Origin: Microglena sp. YARC | Taxonomy: Eukaryota; Chlorophyta; Chlorophyceae; Chlamydomonadales; Chlamydomonadaceae | Assembly (NCBI GenBank): GCA_022414725.1 | Contig: CM039466.1 | Span: 38,614,175-38,678,174, forward strand | Direction: 5' to 3' | Length of the DNA: 64,000 nucleotides | Shown here: piece after piece, positions 9,726 through 22,188 of the stretch | How positions within the stretch are numbered: the stretch's first letter is position 1 | Layout: each line of letters starts with the position of its first letter | The notes under the pieces: generated by a model | Seen by the model: the letters and a program-made list of their open reading frames with translations, nothing else | The model's database searches: none | Told to the model about the DNA's origin: nothing | Position numbers and translations under genes: made by a program

Positions 9726-11670
9726 CACACCACACACACACCACCACACCACACCTTGACACACCCCCACCTCCTTGATCCCCACCCCCACCCCCACCAC
9801 ACACACACACCACCCTCCCTGCAAACACTGTACACATCCACATGCACCATACATCTTCCCTTCCACAAATACCTTGACCCCCTTCTGTTTCACCAGCCCT
9901 CGCATCATTTCCACCACCACCACTACCACCACTCAGAAATTCTCTCACACCAGTCTCCCCAACACACCCCCACACCCACCCACCCACACAACCAGCTCCC
10001 AGGTACCCCACAGCGCCATCACAACCACCACAATCATAACTCTTACCAATTTACCCAACATACAAGACACGCCAAATCCTTGCCCCACTCGCCCAGTCCC
10101 ACCTGGATGAGTAGTTGAGTAGCACCTGACCAACCACACCGCACACTCCTACCCATCTTGATCACTGAAATACAAATTCTCCAACCTATCCACCCACATA
10201 CGTATCCAGACACCCACACACATCACCCCCAACCCACAAAAAACATAAACACAACACATCCACACCCCACCTACCCAATGCCTCGCTGTTCCACTCATTG
10301 AGTTCCACCGGACAAACCGTGCGACACACTCATACCCACCAACCTTGGTAGAATAAAAACCCTCTCACCCATCCACCCTCAAACCCCCAACACACCTACC
10401 CCAAACCCCACACCCAAACCCATCCACTCTCTCGAATCGATAACATTCCAACCAGGCTCCCTCCCACATACCCATGCTATCCACACTCAGCCAACCCAAT
10501 GTAAAAAGATTCGCTGCCACGCACCAGTGACCAACAAGCGGATGAGGGTGTTGGTGGGGAGAACCAGACGCTCATCAACCTCCAGGTTACGCAGCTGTCC
10601 TGGCTCAACGTCCTATGCGAATGGTGGGGTAGGTGAAGTCAGAGGGGGGCAGGGTAGGGTGGGGGTTAGGTGGGGGGTAAGGGCAGGGGTGGGGGTGAAG
10701 GAGAGGGGTAGGGGTAGGGTTGAAGGAGAGGGTAGGGGCAGGGTAAGGACAGGGATAGGGGTAGGGTTGAAGGAGAGGGGTGTGGTGGGGTTCAAGCAGA
10801 GGGGTGTGGGTGGGGTTGAAGGAGAGGAGTAGGGGGTAATGAGAGGGGTAGGAGCAGGGGTAAGGACAGGGATAGACATAGGGGGTAGAAGGTAAGGGTT
10901 GAGGGGGGTGTGGGTGTGGGTGGAGATGTGGGTAGGGTGTGAGTAGGGCGTAGGTAGGAGGGAAGACGTAGGGGGCTTATGGTATTGAGGGAGCTGAGCA
11001 GGTTGAGGGTCAGGTATAGTTGGGTGTGGCCGAGGTACGGTTTAGGCCGTAGGTGGTGCTGAGGAGTTATGGGGACTGAGCACAAGGGGGGGCTTACGGG
11101 TCAATTCAATAAAGGGGGCGGGTGGTGGGTGGGGTATTTTCGTGTAACTAACCCTCAGCTTGGCTTTCGAGGCACTTCCTCTGAGGCTAAATCTACTCCT
11201 GCACTGAATAAAGCTACAGTTGAGAGAAATTCAGAGCTGGAGGTCCCGAGAGATTCCCAAGCAGCCTGGTCGCTTGTCTCGGGAAACTGCGGGTGCACTG
11301 CCCTCTTCTCACAGCAAACGCTGTCAAACAACATCAGCAGGGATTCCCTCTCTGGGAGAAACAATCGTGCACAACCGCACCAGCCTCGCACTCACCTGGA
11401 CCATGTAGCTACGCAGGTTTCCACAGGGCAGGGTGTTCGCAACATCAAGGGGGGGTGGGGCGTTAGCAAGGGAGATTTGATTATCGTAGAGGGCATCAAG
11501 CAAAATCGTGAATAACTCGCATCGTACCTGTCGAACTGGTACTTCACCTCCTGAGGCTCGGGGACCTTGCTCATCAAGGCGCTCTTAATACGGTCACGCA
11601 GCTCGGATTTGAAAGCAGCATTGCCCTTCAGCTCCTGCTTGAGCTGCTCGCGAGCGGAATCAGACACCAT
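7492..11670 (-). CDS. COX2B: Cytochrome c oxidase subunit 2, C-terminal half (split, nuclear COX2B)
   Basis: COX2B supplies the CuA domain that accepts electrons from cytochrome c in mitochondrial complex IV. In chlorophycean algae it is a separate nuclear-encoded polypeptide that pairs with COX2A. I assemble four exons: 11528-11670, 11396-11408 (13-nt microexon), 10525-10612 and 7492-7721. All introns are GT-AG and phases match, giving 474 nt including TAA, or 157 residues; known algal COX2B proteins are about 150. The N-terminus contains GNAAFKSEL and [11 protein letters not shown], followed by KYQFDSYMVQ across the microexon. The domain shows ADV-type [14 protein letters not shown] and [15 protein letters not shown]. 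All CuA ligands (His, Cys, Glu, Cys, His, Met) are present. Four spliceosomal introns exclude a recent mitochondrial insertion. The 2.8-kb last intron holds satellites, two MITE families and copies of the exon 4 edge. The upstream neighbour's stop lies 274 bp before this ATG. Confidence 0.94.
7740..8385 (-). repeat. COX2B intron 3: satellites plus exon 4 edge copies
   Basis: The acceptor and first part of exon 4 (CAG followed by CCTCTGATGTG on the minus strand, 7700-7724) recur in degraded form near 7885-7925, 8145-8175 and 8505-8550. Each copy still carries the CTCCTGG...CCCTCCC block. Between copies lie (GT)n (7750-7830), poly-G (7963-7983), (GGA)n (7990-8035) and GAGGGGGATGCTGGGT repeats (8180-8340). 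Confidence 0.7.
8388..8467. mobile_element. Palindromic ATCATATGAT-family MITE, 3' half
   Basis: It contains ATCATATGATTTGTGTATGA, CTTTGGTCAACATCATATGA and the terminus TTCGCCGTTCCC followed by TA. The 5' half is absent. Confidence 0.65.
8710..8875. repeat. (GT)n / poly-G microsatellite
   Basis: Long TG tracts interrupted by a poly-G run of about 22 bases at 8791-8812. Confidence 0.9.
9039..9421. mobile_element. Palindromic ATCATATGAT-family MITE interrupted by a hAT MITE
   Basis: The left part (9039-9169) carries ATGATATCATATGATATCAT and GGCAGTCTAGCTGGGCC. The right part (9366-9421) carries CTTTGGTCAACATCATATGA and TATGCCGGTCCC followed by TA. The element at 9170-9365 splits it, so the palindromic copy is the older insertion. 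Confidence 0.75.
9170..9365 (+). mobile_element. hAT-like MITE (CAGGGTACT family), complete copy
   Basis: 196 bp, with ends CAGGGTACTTC and AATTACCCTG and the family GCGC-rich interior. It is flanked by a perfect 8-bp target duplication GATAGCAC (9162-9169 and 9366-9373). Confidence 0.88.
9424..10500. repeat. C/A-rich low-complexity intron DNA
   Basis: CACACC, CCACCC and poly-C (9693-9723) dominate. Two related blocks (CCACCCCTGACCACCCTCCC near 9476 and a near copy at 9592) show local duplication of about 115 bp. The long Pro/His frame is a composition artefact inside COX2B intron 3. Confidence 0.75.
10620..10990. repeat. G-rich minisatellite (GGGGTAGGGTTGAAGGAGAG)
   Basis: Irregular repeats of GGGTTGAAGGAGAGGGGT and GGTAGGGGCAGGG with many closely spaced G-runs; it could form G-quadruplexes. 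It sits in COX2B intron 2, beginning just upstream of exon 3. Confidence 0.8.
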
Positions 11671-11943
11671 TTTGTAGAGTTAAAAAGAAAAGCAATACGC
11701 CAAGTCGGCGTAGTAAAGGAAGTTGTTTATTAAGCGCAAATGACACGAATCTGTGCTCCACAGTGAAGGCTACGCGTGCACTCGTGAGTGATCGACCGAG
11801 GCCCACGAGAGAGTGTAGTGCGTGTCGGAAGTACCAACAATGCAGTACGGGAGGGGCGATAATATAGTTTGTTGTCGGTTGCACGCACCACCAGCACCAG
11901 GGCCCCTGACCAGCACATCCAGGCCGGGGAGCACATCGACCCA

Positions 11944-12132
11944 TCAACCCGACATACCAACCTGGGTTCGGAGTTCTGGATCAGCCTTGAAGCCCATCAA
12001 ACGCACCTGCCCAGCTACCCTGCACGATTCAACGAACTTATTGCGTTGCCCGACTCTTTCACCTCTCACCGAGCCCTCCTCCTGCAGATTGCAGACGTGA
12101 GGAACACGCCAGTTGGAAATGGAGAAACGCCT
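11944..12132 (-). CDS. Terminal exon of an unidentified gene (62 residues)
   Basis: The minus strand has a good acceptor (GACTCAG at 12133-12139) followed by an open frame to TGA at 11944-11946. The residues look protein-like (contains SISNWRVPHVCNLQEEGS and RLMGFKADPELRTQ) with balanced composition, unlike the satellite frames. An alternative is that CAG/GTTGGT near 11965 is a donor and the gene continues. I do not recognise the family. The stop lies 274 bp upstream of the COX2B ATG on the same strand, so COX2B's promoter must sit in a short intergenic gap. Upstream exons were not found. Confidence 0.45.
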   Translation of the reverse strand, partial: RRFSISNWRVPHVCNLQEEGSVRGERVGQRNKFVESCRVAGQVRLMGFKADPELRTQVGMSG

Positions 12133-12949
12133 CTGAGTCTAATTCTTAGGTGGCTGGTAGTCCTAGTCGTAGTACATATATAGATATACTACTCCCATAC
12201 CTCTATATCGGTATCAATTTTTTGATCTATTTTTTGGCGGTTCTATATCTACATATCACAAGAGGGGGCTTGGAATCGGCAGGCCGCAAGCAGCCCAGAG
12301 TTGGTCGAAGAACCATGTAACAATTCAAATTCAAGCTTTGTAAACAAATTCAAGTTCAATCAAATCCAAGATGATCGATGCAACGCGTTACACATAAAGT
12401 GTCATCCAGTCACATGACGCAAACTCAATCATTAAAACGAATAACCATAAAAAAGAGTTTAAAGACGAAAGAACCATACGACATAAATAAACGGGGAGGG
12501 GGCATGATTTCCCCCTGTATGCGTACCATTCGTATATTCGAATCAGGGTTGTTCTAAATCTTCCGTCTTAGACACAGATCTTGGAGGATCCCTTGCGCCT
12601 CAGACACAGATTTTGATGGGTCCATTGCGTCTCAGACACAGATTTCGGTGGTTCCCTTGCGCATCAGATGCAGATCTTGGAACTGGGTGCGTCTCAAGAT
12701 GCAGATCTTGTAGTCCGCCTCAACAACCCTTTGAATCTGCTCATTGTGCTCCCTGTTGTCCTTGGGTATCGCACAGAGGGTCTTCCAGTGATTGATAGAC
12801 TGTGAGAAGCCCAGCCCAGCCCAGCCCAGCTAAACAACCATGTAACAAAACAATTCAATCCCCCTAATAGAGACAACACTACTTTTCACGTTAGCCCCCT
12901 CTGGACCCCCCAGGGTCCCGGGCTGAGCCCCCCAGCTTTACCTGTCCCC

Positions 12950-12980
<31 letters not shown>

Positions 12981-13473
12981 CAGGTGTTTGAACGATCCCA
13001 GGCACCTCCACACGCAAACATTTGGCTCACAGTTGGAGTGCGCATGACAGAGTTTTCAGCATCGCAGCGGTCAAGATCCTTCGCAAAAGTTGTTGAATGT
13101 TTTGTAGCTTATTCCACTACGAGTTCCCAGCATTTCAGAAATCTTTGGGTCTGACCAAGTGGATGACACAAGGAGCTGCCTACAAGCTGCTAAGAAGAGC
13201 CGTAAGAAAAGCCCAGTGGCATGACCCCAAATGCCTTGCTTCATCTTATGACATCAAAAGCCACCAAAGCCACCACCACCACTGCCATCACCACCACTGC
13301 CAGCACCACCCCTGCCGCCACCACCACCACCACCGCCACGTATGATATCATAAATCATATATAGCCAGACATGATCTATGATCTATGATATGTCATATAC
13401 TCATATATCATACGCGATACATCATATATTGATATATTGTATACCACCATTAAACCCAGGTCCAGGTATTGGC
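12133..13473. other. Intergenic: 46-bp repeats, poly-C/(CT)n, CCA microsatellite
   Basis: Four imperfect 46-bp units containing CAGACACAGAT lie at 12560-12715. Poly-C followed by (CT)n lies at 12946-12980. A single arm of the GAGCTGCCTACAAGCTGC dispersed repeat is at 13170. A CCACCACCACTGCC microsatellite runs 13262-13338, then short ATCATATAT palindromes. No exon was recognised. Confidence 0.6.
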
Positions 13474-16400
13474 CTACGCCCCCCTAACCCCTGTTGCTGG
13501 GACCGAGGGCAAAGCCCCCTGGGGGTAGGCATATACGTAAGGGCCAGGTGGCATGCCCACGGGGTTGGGACCTGCAGCCCTCTCTTGTCCTGGGACCCCC
13601 CCAGGCATGTACGCATACGGGTGGACCCCCCCAGGGGGTACAGGGACGCTTACGTACTGCGGGAAGGCAGCCTGGGGGTACATGTAGGGGGGCTTAGGAC
13701 CCCCATGGAGAACAGGTGCAGGGTAGCCCCCGCCAGGAATTGGGGGACCACCTGGGGGCCTCACTTGTATACCAGGCATTCTTTGCATACCTGGCATTGT
13801 TTGCATACCTGGCATTGTTTGCATACCTGGCATTGTTTGCATACCTGGCACTGTTTGCATACCTGGCATTGTTTGCATACCTGGCACCGTTTGCATACCT
13901 GGCATTGTTTGCATACCAGGCACTGTTTGCATACCTGGCATCGTTTGCATACCTGGCATCGTTTGCATACCTGGCATCATTTGCATACCTGGTATTGTTT
14001 GCATGCCTGGCATTGTTTGCATACCTGGCATTGTTTGCATACCTGGCGTTGTTTGCATACCTGGCATTGTTTGCATACCTGGCATTGCTTGCATAGCTAG
14101 CGACATTTGCATAGCTGTCATCGTTTGCATAGCTGGCACAGGAACCATTCCTCCACGGGGAGGAGGAAGGTTAAGCTGAGCAGGGTGTGAAGGGTGAGGG
14201 GGGGGAGGTGGCATGCCCACTTTTGAATTCCCAGCTGGGGGGGTGCCCCGCCCCTTGGGCGCAGCCCCACCAGGTTGGGGCCTGCCCCCACTTGCGTATG
14301 GCGAGCTTGGTGGGGGCGGAGGGGGAGGGGGTTGGAAAGGCGCATGGTTGGGGGACCATTGCTGGGGTTGGTGGGGGGTGGCTGAGGGTGGGATGATGGG
14401 GGGCCTGGGTATTGTAGGGGGCCTCCATGTGGTAGGCTGTACCCTGGGGGCCGAGGCTGTACATGGGGGTCATGACCGGACTGGTAGGGAGAGGGGAGAA
14501 CTGATGGGGACAAGGAGGGAGAAGATATATAGATGGAGTTAGTTGGAGGCAGTGGGAGAGGGATAGATGGAGTTAGTTGGAGCTGTGGGCGAGGGATAGA
14601 TGGAGTTAGTTGGAGGCAGTGGGAGAGGGATAGATGGAGTTAGTTGGAGACAGTTTGAAAGGGATAGATGGAGTTAGTTGGAGGCAGTGGGAGAGGGATA
14701 GATGGAATTAGTTGGAGGCAGTGGGAGAGGGACAGATGGAGTTAGTTGGAAGCAGAGGGAGAGGAAGTGCTTGGCTAAATACATACATACATAAATAAGT
14801 AAAACAAAATACATACACGAATAAATACACACATAAAGAAATGTTACGTCGTATGACAAGGCATGTGGTTACGGGGTCCAGCCCAGGGATATTTTTTTCA
14901 GGAATATATTCCGATCGGAATACGAGACCCCGTTTTGGCTAAAATTGCCGGAATAAGAAACCTGAAAAAACGTTTTTTTGTTTTTACTGAAATTGACTAA
15001 AAATGACCCAAATCGACTCGGAATAAGGATCCTGTTTTGGGAGGTAAAAAGGGAGGAAAAAAATAAAAAGGAATAAGATTTCCTCTTTTGGGTTTGAAAA
15101 AAATATCCCTGGTCCAGCCCGTTCGCTTTCGCTGGGGCCAACCATCAAACCTTCGCTTAAGAAACTGATTGGATTTTGATTTTAAATCCAAGGATTGCTT
15201 GGTCAAGACCAGCTCCCTGCAAGTGTTCTACAAATCCCTAGCACTTCGACCTTAGTAATGACAACGCCTTGTGGGGCGGGGTATTAAGGGCCCCGTCTGA
15301 CGGCGATAGAGAACGGGCTGCTATTTTAACCGGACAAAGCTACCATAGTGGTTGACAGTGACCGCGAACACGAAAGCGCACCCATAAGGATTCGAACTCT
15401 GCACCTTCTTGTTTCAACGTGCTCTACCATTGAGCCATTCGTTGAAACGGGATAGAGTAGTGTAAATACTGTCCGTGTTCAAAGATTATCGCTCGGTATC
15501 GATATTTTGCATGAGAAGTACATCTACGATACCATACTTCACAAGCGCACATGTATCAGACTTGCTGACTTTGTTGTACAACATGAGGTACAATTTAAAG
15601 TGCATTGCTCCTGGCCTAGCTTTTATTTTCGGCTACTAGCAGCAGCTTCTAAGCAGCTCCCTTTGCCAGCCACTGGGCTAAGTCCCAAGATTTCAGCAGT
15701 TCTGGAAACCTGAAGGTGCACTAGGTTGCCTTCGTTTTTGTTGAAAAGCTGTTGCTCGTGGCTGAAAAGAAAAGCATCGCTCCCAGTAGATGGCCCCAGC
15801 GCAAGCGAACAAGCTGGCCCCTTCACCGTCACGCCTCGGCAGAAGGCGTAACATTTATTTATTTGTTTATTTGTATGTAACATTTATTTATTTGTTTGTA
15901 TATTTCTTTGTTTATTTAAGACGGGGCTCACTTAATACCACGCCCCACCAGGCGTTATCATTACACTCCTCTAGATAACTAACCAGTGCTTTTTATTTGT
16001 GCGACCGTTCGCATATTGTGGCGCGCGGTCGCCACCCCGTGCGACCTTCAGGTGTGCGAAATTCGGGCGAAGTGGGCCCTTGGTCGCCCCGATGGCGACC
16101 CTCAGGTCAGTGATTTGTGCCCTGGGTCGCACCTGGGTAGCGCCTGGGTCGCACAGGCTCAGCCCAGGTTGCTAGCTCAGGCCTACCCCTGGTGAATGTT
16201 ACCTATTCACCTAGTGCAGATGGTGCTACCACACCGTCCCAGGATGAGCCTGTGGTCGCCACTTGTGGCTACCAAATTGGCTTGAAGATTTCTGACATAA
16301 AAAACACGGTAACTAACACTTATCTTGCTCCATCTGCTTTGCATGCTCCGAATGAGGGCCCTTTTAAGGCTACTTTATTGCATTTATTTGGAGGAGGGGG

Positions 16401-19400
16401 AGGAGGAGGAGGACGAAGGACCTGGACGTGGGAGGACAAGGACCTGGACAATTCTGTACCACGTTTATCAGTTATGATGACATCTCGCGAGAAGAAAAGG
16501 TCTCGAAACGAGGGCTTTCAGTAAACCTCCAACATGCACGAACATGCACCAAGGCGCAGGCAAGCCGACCAGGAGCTACCTCCAAGCCGGCTTGCCTGCG
16601 TCTTGGTGCATGTTCGTGCATTTTCGTGCATGTTCGTGCATTTTTGTGCATGGTTGTTCATCATCGTGCATGTCAGTGCATGTTCGTGCATGTTTGTTCA
16701 TCATCGTGCATGTTCTTGCATGTTCGTGCATGTTGGAGGTTTACCGAAGGACCTGGATGTGGATGAACAAGGACCTGGACACGCTGTGTGTGTGGGGTGG
16801 GTGGGGTGGGGGTGGGGTGGGGGGGGCATTTGAACCTAGCACAATGGGGGACATATTTGAGGCGTAGGTCAAGCGCAGATGCCAAGTGGGAGGGCTGGTG
16901 TGTGTGTGTGTTTGTGTTTTTTTTTGGGGGGGGGGGGGGGGGTTCAACCGCCATGGTAGCTTTGTCTAGGTAAAGTAGCAGCCCGTTTCCTACCGCCGTA
17001 AGGCAGGGCTCCCTTTATACCACACCCCACCAGGCGTTATCATTGAACACGGAAAGTTTTTACACTACTCTAGATATCTAGCACTTACCTTACTTCACCT
17101 GCTTTGCAATTTCAATTTCAATTTCAATTTCTGCTTTGCATTCTGCGACCGAAGGACCTGGACACGTCTATAAACTTGAAACGCGTAGGTCACGGTTAGG
17201 CTGTCATAGTGAAGATAAGAGTCATAGTTAAGTTAAGATAAGAGTCATAGTTAAGTTAAGATAAGAGTCATAGTTAAGTGAAGATAAGAGTCATAGTTGA
17301 GTAAAGATAAGAGTCATAGTTAAGTTAAGATAAGAGTCATAGTTAAGTTAAGATAAGAGTCATAGTTAAGTTAAGATAAGAGTCATAGTTAAGTTAAGAT
17401 AAGAGTCATAGTTAAGTAAAGATAAGAGTCCTAGTTAAGTTAAGATAAGAGTCCTAGTTAAGTTAAGACAAGAGTCCTAGTTAGGTTAAGATAAGAGTCA
17501 TAGTTAAGTTAAGATAAGAGTCATAGTTAAGTTAAGATAAGAGTCATAGTTAAGTTAAGATAAGAGTCCTAGTTAGGTTAAGATAAGAGTCATAATTAAG
17601 TGAAGGTAAGAGTCATAGTTAAGTTAAGATAAGAGTCCTAGTTAGGTTAAGATAAGAGTCATAATTAAGTTAAGGTAAGAGTCATAGTTAAGTTTAGATA
17701 AGAGTCCTAATTAAGTTAAGATAAGATTCATAATTAAGTTAAGATAAGAGTCATAGTTAAGTTAAGATAAGAGTCATAGTTAAGTGAAGATAAGAGTCAT
17801 AGTTAAGTTAAGATAAGAGTCCTAGTTGAGTTAAGACAAGAGTCCTAGTTAGGTTAAGATAAGAGTCATAATTAAGTTAAGAGTCACAATTAAGTGGAAT
17901 GAAGGCGACTCTCAGCAAACTCGTGCATTCTTTGTGAGGGTGCGCAAGGAGCTCAGGGGCAAGGCAAGAAGGCCTGCCTCTTCGGTCAAGAAGTGACTTA
18001 TGCAGTCTCTTTCTCTCTCCCTCCCTCTCTCTCCCTCTCTTTTGGACACAGGATCTGGACGAGTACAATCAAGGACCTGGACAAGTCTTTAAACTGTCTA
18101 AAATATACACCTACTTCTCATGCTCCCTGATTTCTGTGGGTATGGCACGGGGGGACATGGGATTGGAAGACGGTGAGCAGCATATAGTAGGCTGTAATAT
18201 CATAGTACAATTTAAATTCAAAATCAAAAATGTAAAAAACCTCAAGCTGGGAATTAGACAAAGTGAGTAGCCCAGTGTGGGCTGAAAAACCAAGTAAAAA
18301 CTCAAATTCAAATTCAAAAATATTAAGCACATACCTCAGTGCTATAGGGGGACACTTTGTACATTCCAACTTGAGGCACTACCCCTTGGTATGCAGGGAC
18401 AAACCCATGCAACAATTCAAATTCAAATTCAAAAATATTGAGCACGTACCTCAGTGCTACAGGGGGCCACATTGTACATTCCAACTTGAGGCACTACCCC
18501 TTGGTATGCAGGGTCAAACCCAGCGGCGGGGCCATACCTGCAATGCAAGCAATGTGGAACTTACTTATTAGGTTTCGAGCTGCTTTTGTCTTGGTTTTTA
18601 AGTTTCTGTTGTTCTGACGTCTGAAGGGTCAAACCCCGACGGGCCATACCTGCAATGCGAGCGATGCGGGAAATGACTTAATAGGTTTCGAGCTCCATTT
18701 GTCTTGTTTTTTGGCGGAGCCCCCCCTCCTGTGGGACGGGAGCCCCCACATTCACCCCGTTGTCCGTCTGTGCGTCCGTCCGTCCGACCGTCCGACCGAC
18801 CGACCGAGAAATTGAAGCCTGACACATCAGCCGACTGTCTTATAACTTACTGGCTTCGGTCAGCTCCAGTCCGTTGCCACCTGTCGTTCCGTTGCCAACA
18901 CGCTCCGCCAACTTTCCACCCCGCTTGCGACGCTGCATAGGACTTGTGTTCTGAGGTCTGAAGGATGAAGGCCATCAGTGAGCCAATCAGTGTTTTTCTT
19001 TTGGCTCCAGTCTTCAATTATGAGTGTATTTGGATTCGCCTTTTTAGTGGCTCCAGTCAGCTCCAGTCTTCACTTTCGAGTGTACTTGGTTTCGACTTTT
19101 TAGTTTTTAGTGGCTGTTTTACTTGTACAATGTGTTTAGCAAAACATAGGAAGATTCCATCATTTATGCCGTTAATATATTCTTCCACTTTTAAGAGATT
19201 AAAACCTCGAGGTTTGTAACTTTTAAAAATATGAAAATGTGTTGCGCATGTTCCAAATATATTATATAAAATAGTTTTCATCTTTTGACTTGACCTGAAC
19301 CTTGAACATATGTACAGCACACATCCTCCCACTTAGCGGAACCTTTTAGTGAATATATATAAAACAGATTGTCCATCCTTTGATAGGCCCTGGACATTAA

Positions 19401-22125
19401 ATGGAAACAGTGATGGTATAGTGGTGTTTGGTACTGTGATGGCCAGGTATTGTTTTTCTAATCTGAAAGTGTTTTTTTCTAGCTGTTTTGTTTAAGGTTT
19501 CCTCAAGGGACAGCGTTTTTGTAGTTTTGTAGCTTTTTTTAGCTTGAAGGAAGATTTAGGGCGTTTTTAATATAGAATTTGTACAGTGGCAATTTTAATA
19601 TACAGTGGCGTTTTTAATATAGAATTTGAGTTTTAATATAGAATTTAGTTTTAATATAGAATTTGAGTTGCACTATATAGAATTTGAGTTTTAATATAGA
19701 ATTTGAGTTTTAATATAGAATTTGAGTTGTACTATTGTAACTGTTTGTACTGTAAAGAATTTGAGTTTTAATATATAATTTGAGTTTTAATATAGAATTT
19801 GAGTTGTACAGTGGCGTTTTTAATATAGAATTTGTGCAGTGGCAATTTGGGGTCAGAAGTAGCGGTCGCTATATATAGCGGGAAAAAATACCTGGTGATG
19901 GTGCATTGTTGTGCGGTACAGTGACTTCTGTAACGCGCATGACCTCTCACTTAGTGTAACCTTTTAGCAAGGTAGCCTTTTAGTGAGTATATTTGCAAAA
20001 CAGAAACAGTTTGTCCATCCTTTCATTAGCTCTGCCCTGGACATTAAACTTCTGTATCGCCCATATCCTCCCACTTCCCCTTTTATTTTCAAAACAGAAA
20101 ATATGTCGTCCATCCTTTGATAGGCGCTGGACATTAAATGTATTTCGAATGAATCAAATTTAAATACGAAGTTAATTTACACATTTAATTAAATTCAATT
20201 TGAGTGGCCCTTCCTTACCGCGCCTGTCTTCTCAAGTGGTCTAGAGCCAGCTTGTTGTTGTCTCCTTTGAGAGAATATATTTGTTAAACAGAAAACATAT
20301 CGTCCATCCTTTGATCGGCCCTCAACATTAAATTTAATTCAAATAAATGTAATTAAAAAAAAAAAAATGGCCATTCCATACCGCACCTGTCCTCTCAAGT
20401 GGTCTAGTGCCAGCTCGTTGTTGTCTCCTTTTAGTGAATATATTTGTTAAACTGAAAACATATCGTCCGTCCTTTGATTGGCCCTCTTAAACATTAAATT
20501 TTATTCAAATAAATGTAATTTCATAAAAGAAATGGCCCTTCCGTACAGCGCCTGTCCTCTCATGTGGTCTAGAGCCTGCTCATTGTTGTCTCGGTCAACT
20601 TGTACAGATCGTCTGCTTCTGCCCCTGCCTCCGTTACTTGCACCGCCCCCTCGTCCAGATGTTCCGGAAGCATCCGAGCCTCTGCCGGAGTTGGGTGCTC
20701 TGCCAGGGGCAGGCCCTTCTGAACCTGGGTCAAACATCAATGGGTGAGGAGAAAATGGGTGAGCAAGCAATGGGTGGGGAGAGTTGGGTGCTCTGCCAGG
20801 GGCAAGCCCTTCTGAACCTGTGGTTTAGGGTTTAAAGGTTTAGGCTCGATCTCCAGGCTGCAGTGGTTTAGCGTTTAGGGTTTAGGCTCGATCTCCAGGC
20901 TGCAGTGGTTTAGGGTTCAGGGTTTAGGCTTGGTCTCCAGGCTGCAGTGGTTCAGGGTTCAGGGTTTAGGGTGGAGGGTGTCGGCAAGGTTTGCAGGCTG
21001 AAGTGATATTACAATTGTAGAATTAAATTATTAGTGTAGCACGAACTCAGGTACCCTGTCGGTTAAACAATTGTATGAAGCAATGGGTGAGTAAAAATGG
21101 GTAGGGAGAGTAGGGTGCTCTGCCAAGTGCAGGCCCTTCTGAACCTGGGTGAAGAAACAGTGGGTGGGGGAGAGTTGGGTGCTCTGCCAGTGGCAGGCCC
21201 TTCAGAACCTGGGTGAAGAAACAGTGGGTGGGGGAGAGTTGGGTGCTCTGCCAGGGGCAGGCCCTTCCGAACCTGGGTGAAGAAACAGTGGGTGGGGAGA
21301 GTTGGGTGCTCTGCCAGGGGCAGGCCCTTCAGAACCTGGGTGAAGAAACAGTGGGTGGGGAGAGTTGGGTGCTCTGGGTGAGGAGAAAATGGGTGAGCAA
21401 GCAATGGGTGAGGAGAGTAGTTGGGTGCCAGGGGCAGGCCCTTCCGAACCTGGGGCTCAAGACAATGAGCGAGGAAACAATGGGTGGAGAGAGAAGTTGG
21501 GTGCCAGGGGCAGGCCCTTCTTAAGCTGGGTGAAGAAACAATGGGTGGAGCGAGAAGTTGGAGTGGTGCAGTGTTTACGTATGAATTATTTCAGGATTTT
21601 CGACGGAGGTCGGTTTGATCGCGAAACGCCCTACCAGGTGGTCGCCCACGGGGGCCCACCCCACCCACGGAGGTGTGGGTAAGACCCGTGCTAATTATAG
21701 GCAAGTGCCCAAGGGGAAGGTTTCATGGATTTTGATTTAGATGTTTTCGCCTCGGATTTTTGAGAACATTTATATTCCCAAACCTACGTATAAGCATGTG
21801 TTTGAATGGTTCCAATTTGGAATGTTAGCTCAAGGCACCCAAATTGTGAACCATTAATTGTAGCTTTTTGGCCCAACCTGAGCATATAATCAGGGATGTT
21901 TTTTCAAATCTGAAAGTGGGTTTTTCCTAGCTTTATGGTTTTAGGCCTCCTCCAAGGACAGCATTAATAGCTTTTTAGGGCCATTTAGGGCAAACAAAAC
22001 GACTATTTATGTTATTATTTGTATAGCGATAATTTTGCCAAAACGGGGTCAAAACTAGCGATCGCTATATATTACATATAGCGGGAAATAAATTCATATA
22101 TATATATATATACAAATAAATAAAT

Positions 22126-22188
<63 letters not shown>

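Noticed and set aside
20501..20724. Alternative frame of R3H-SUZ exon 6 ending ETTMSRL and a stop
   Set aside because: It looks protein-like, but the phase from exon 5 and the substitution pattern in the two downstream copies support the GSEGPAPGR/DNNEQALDHMR frame.
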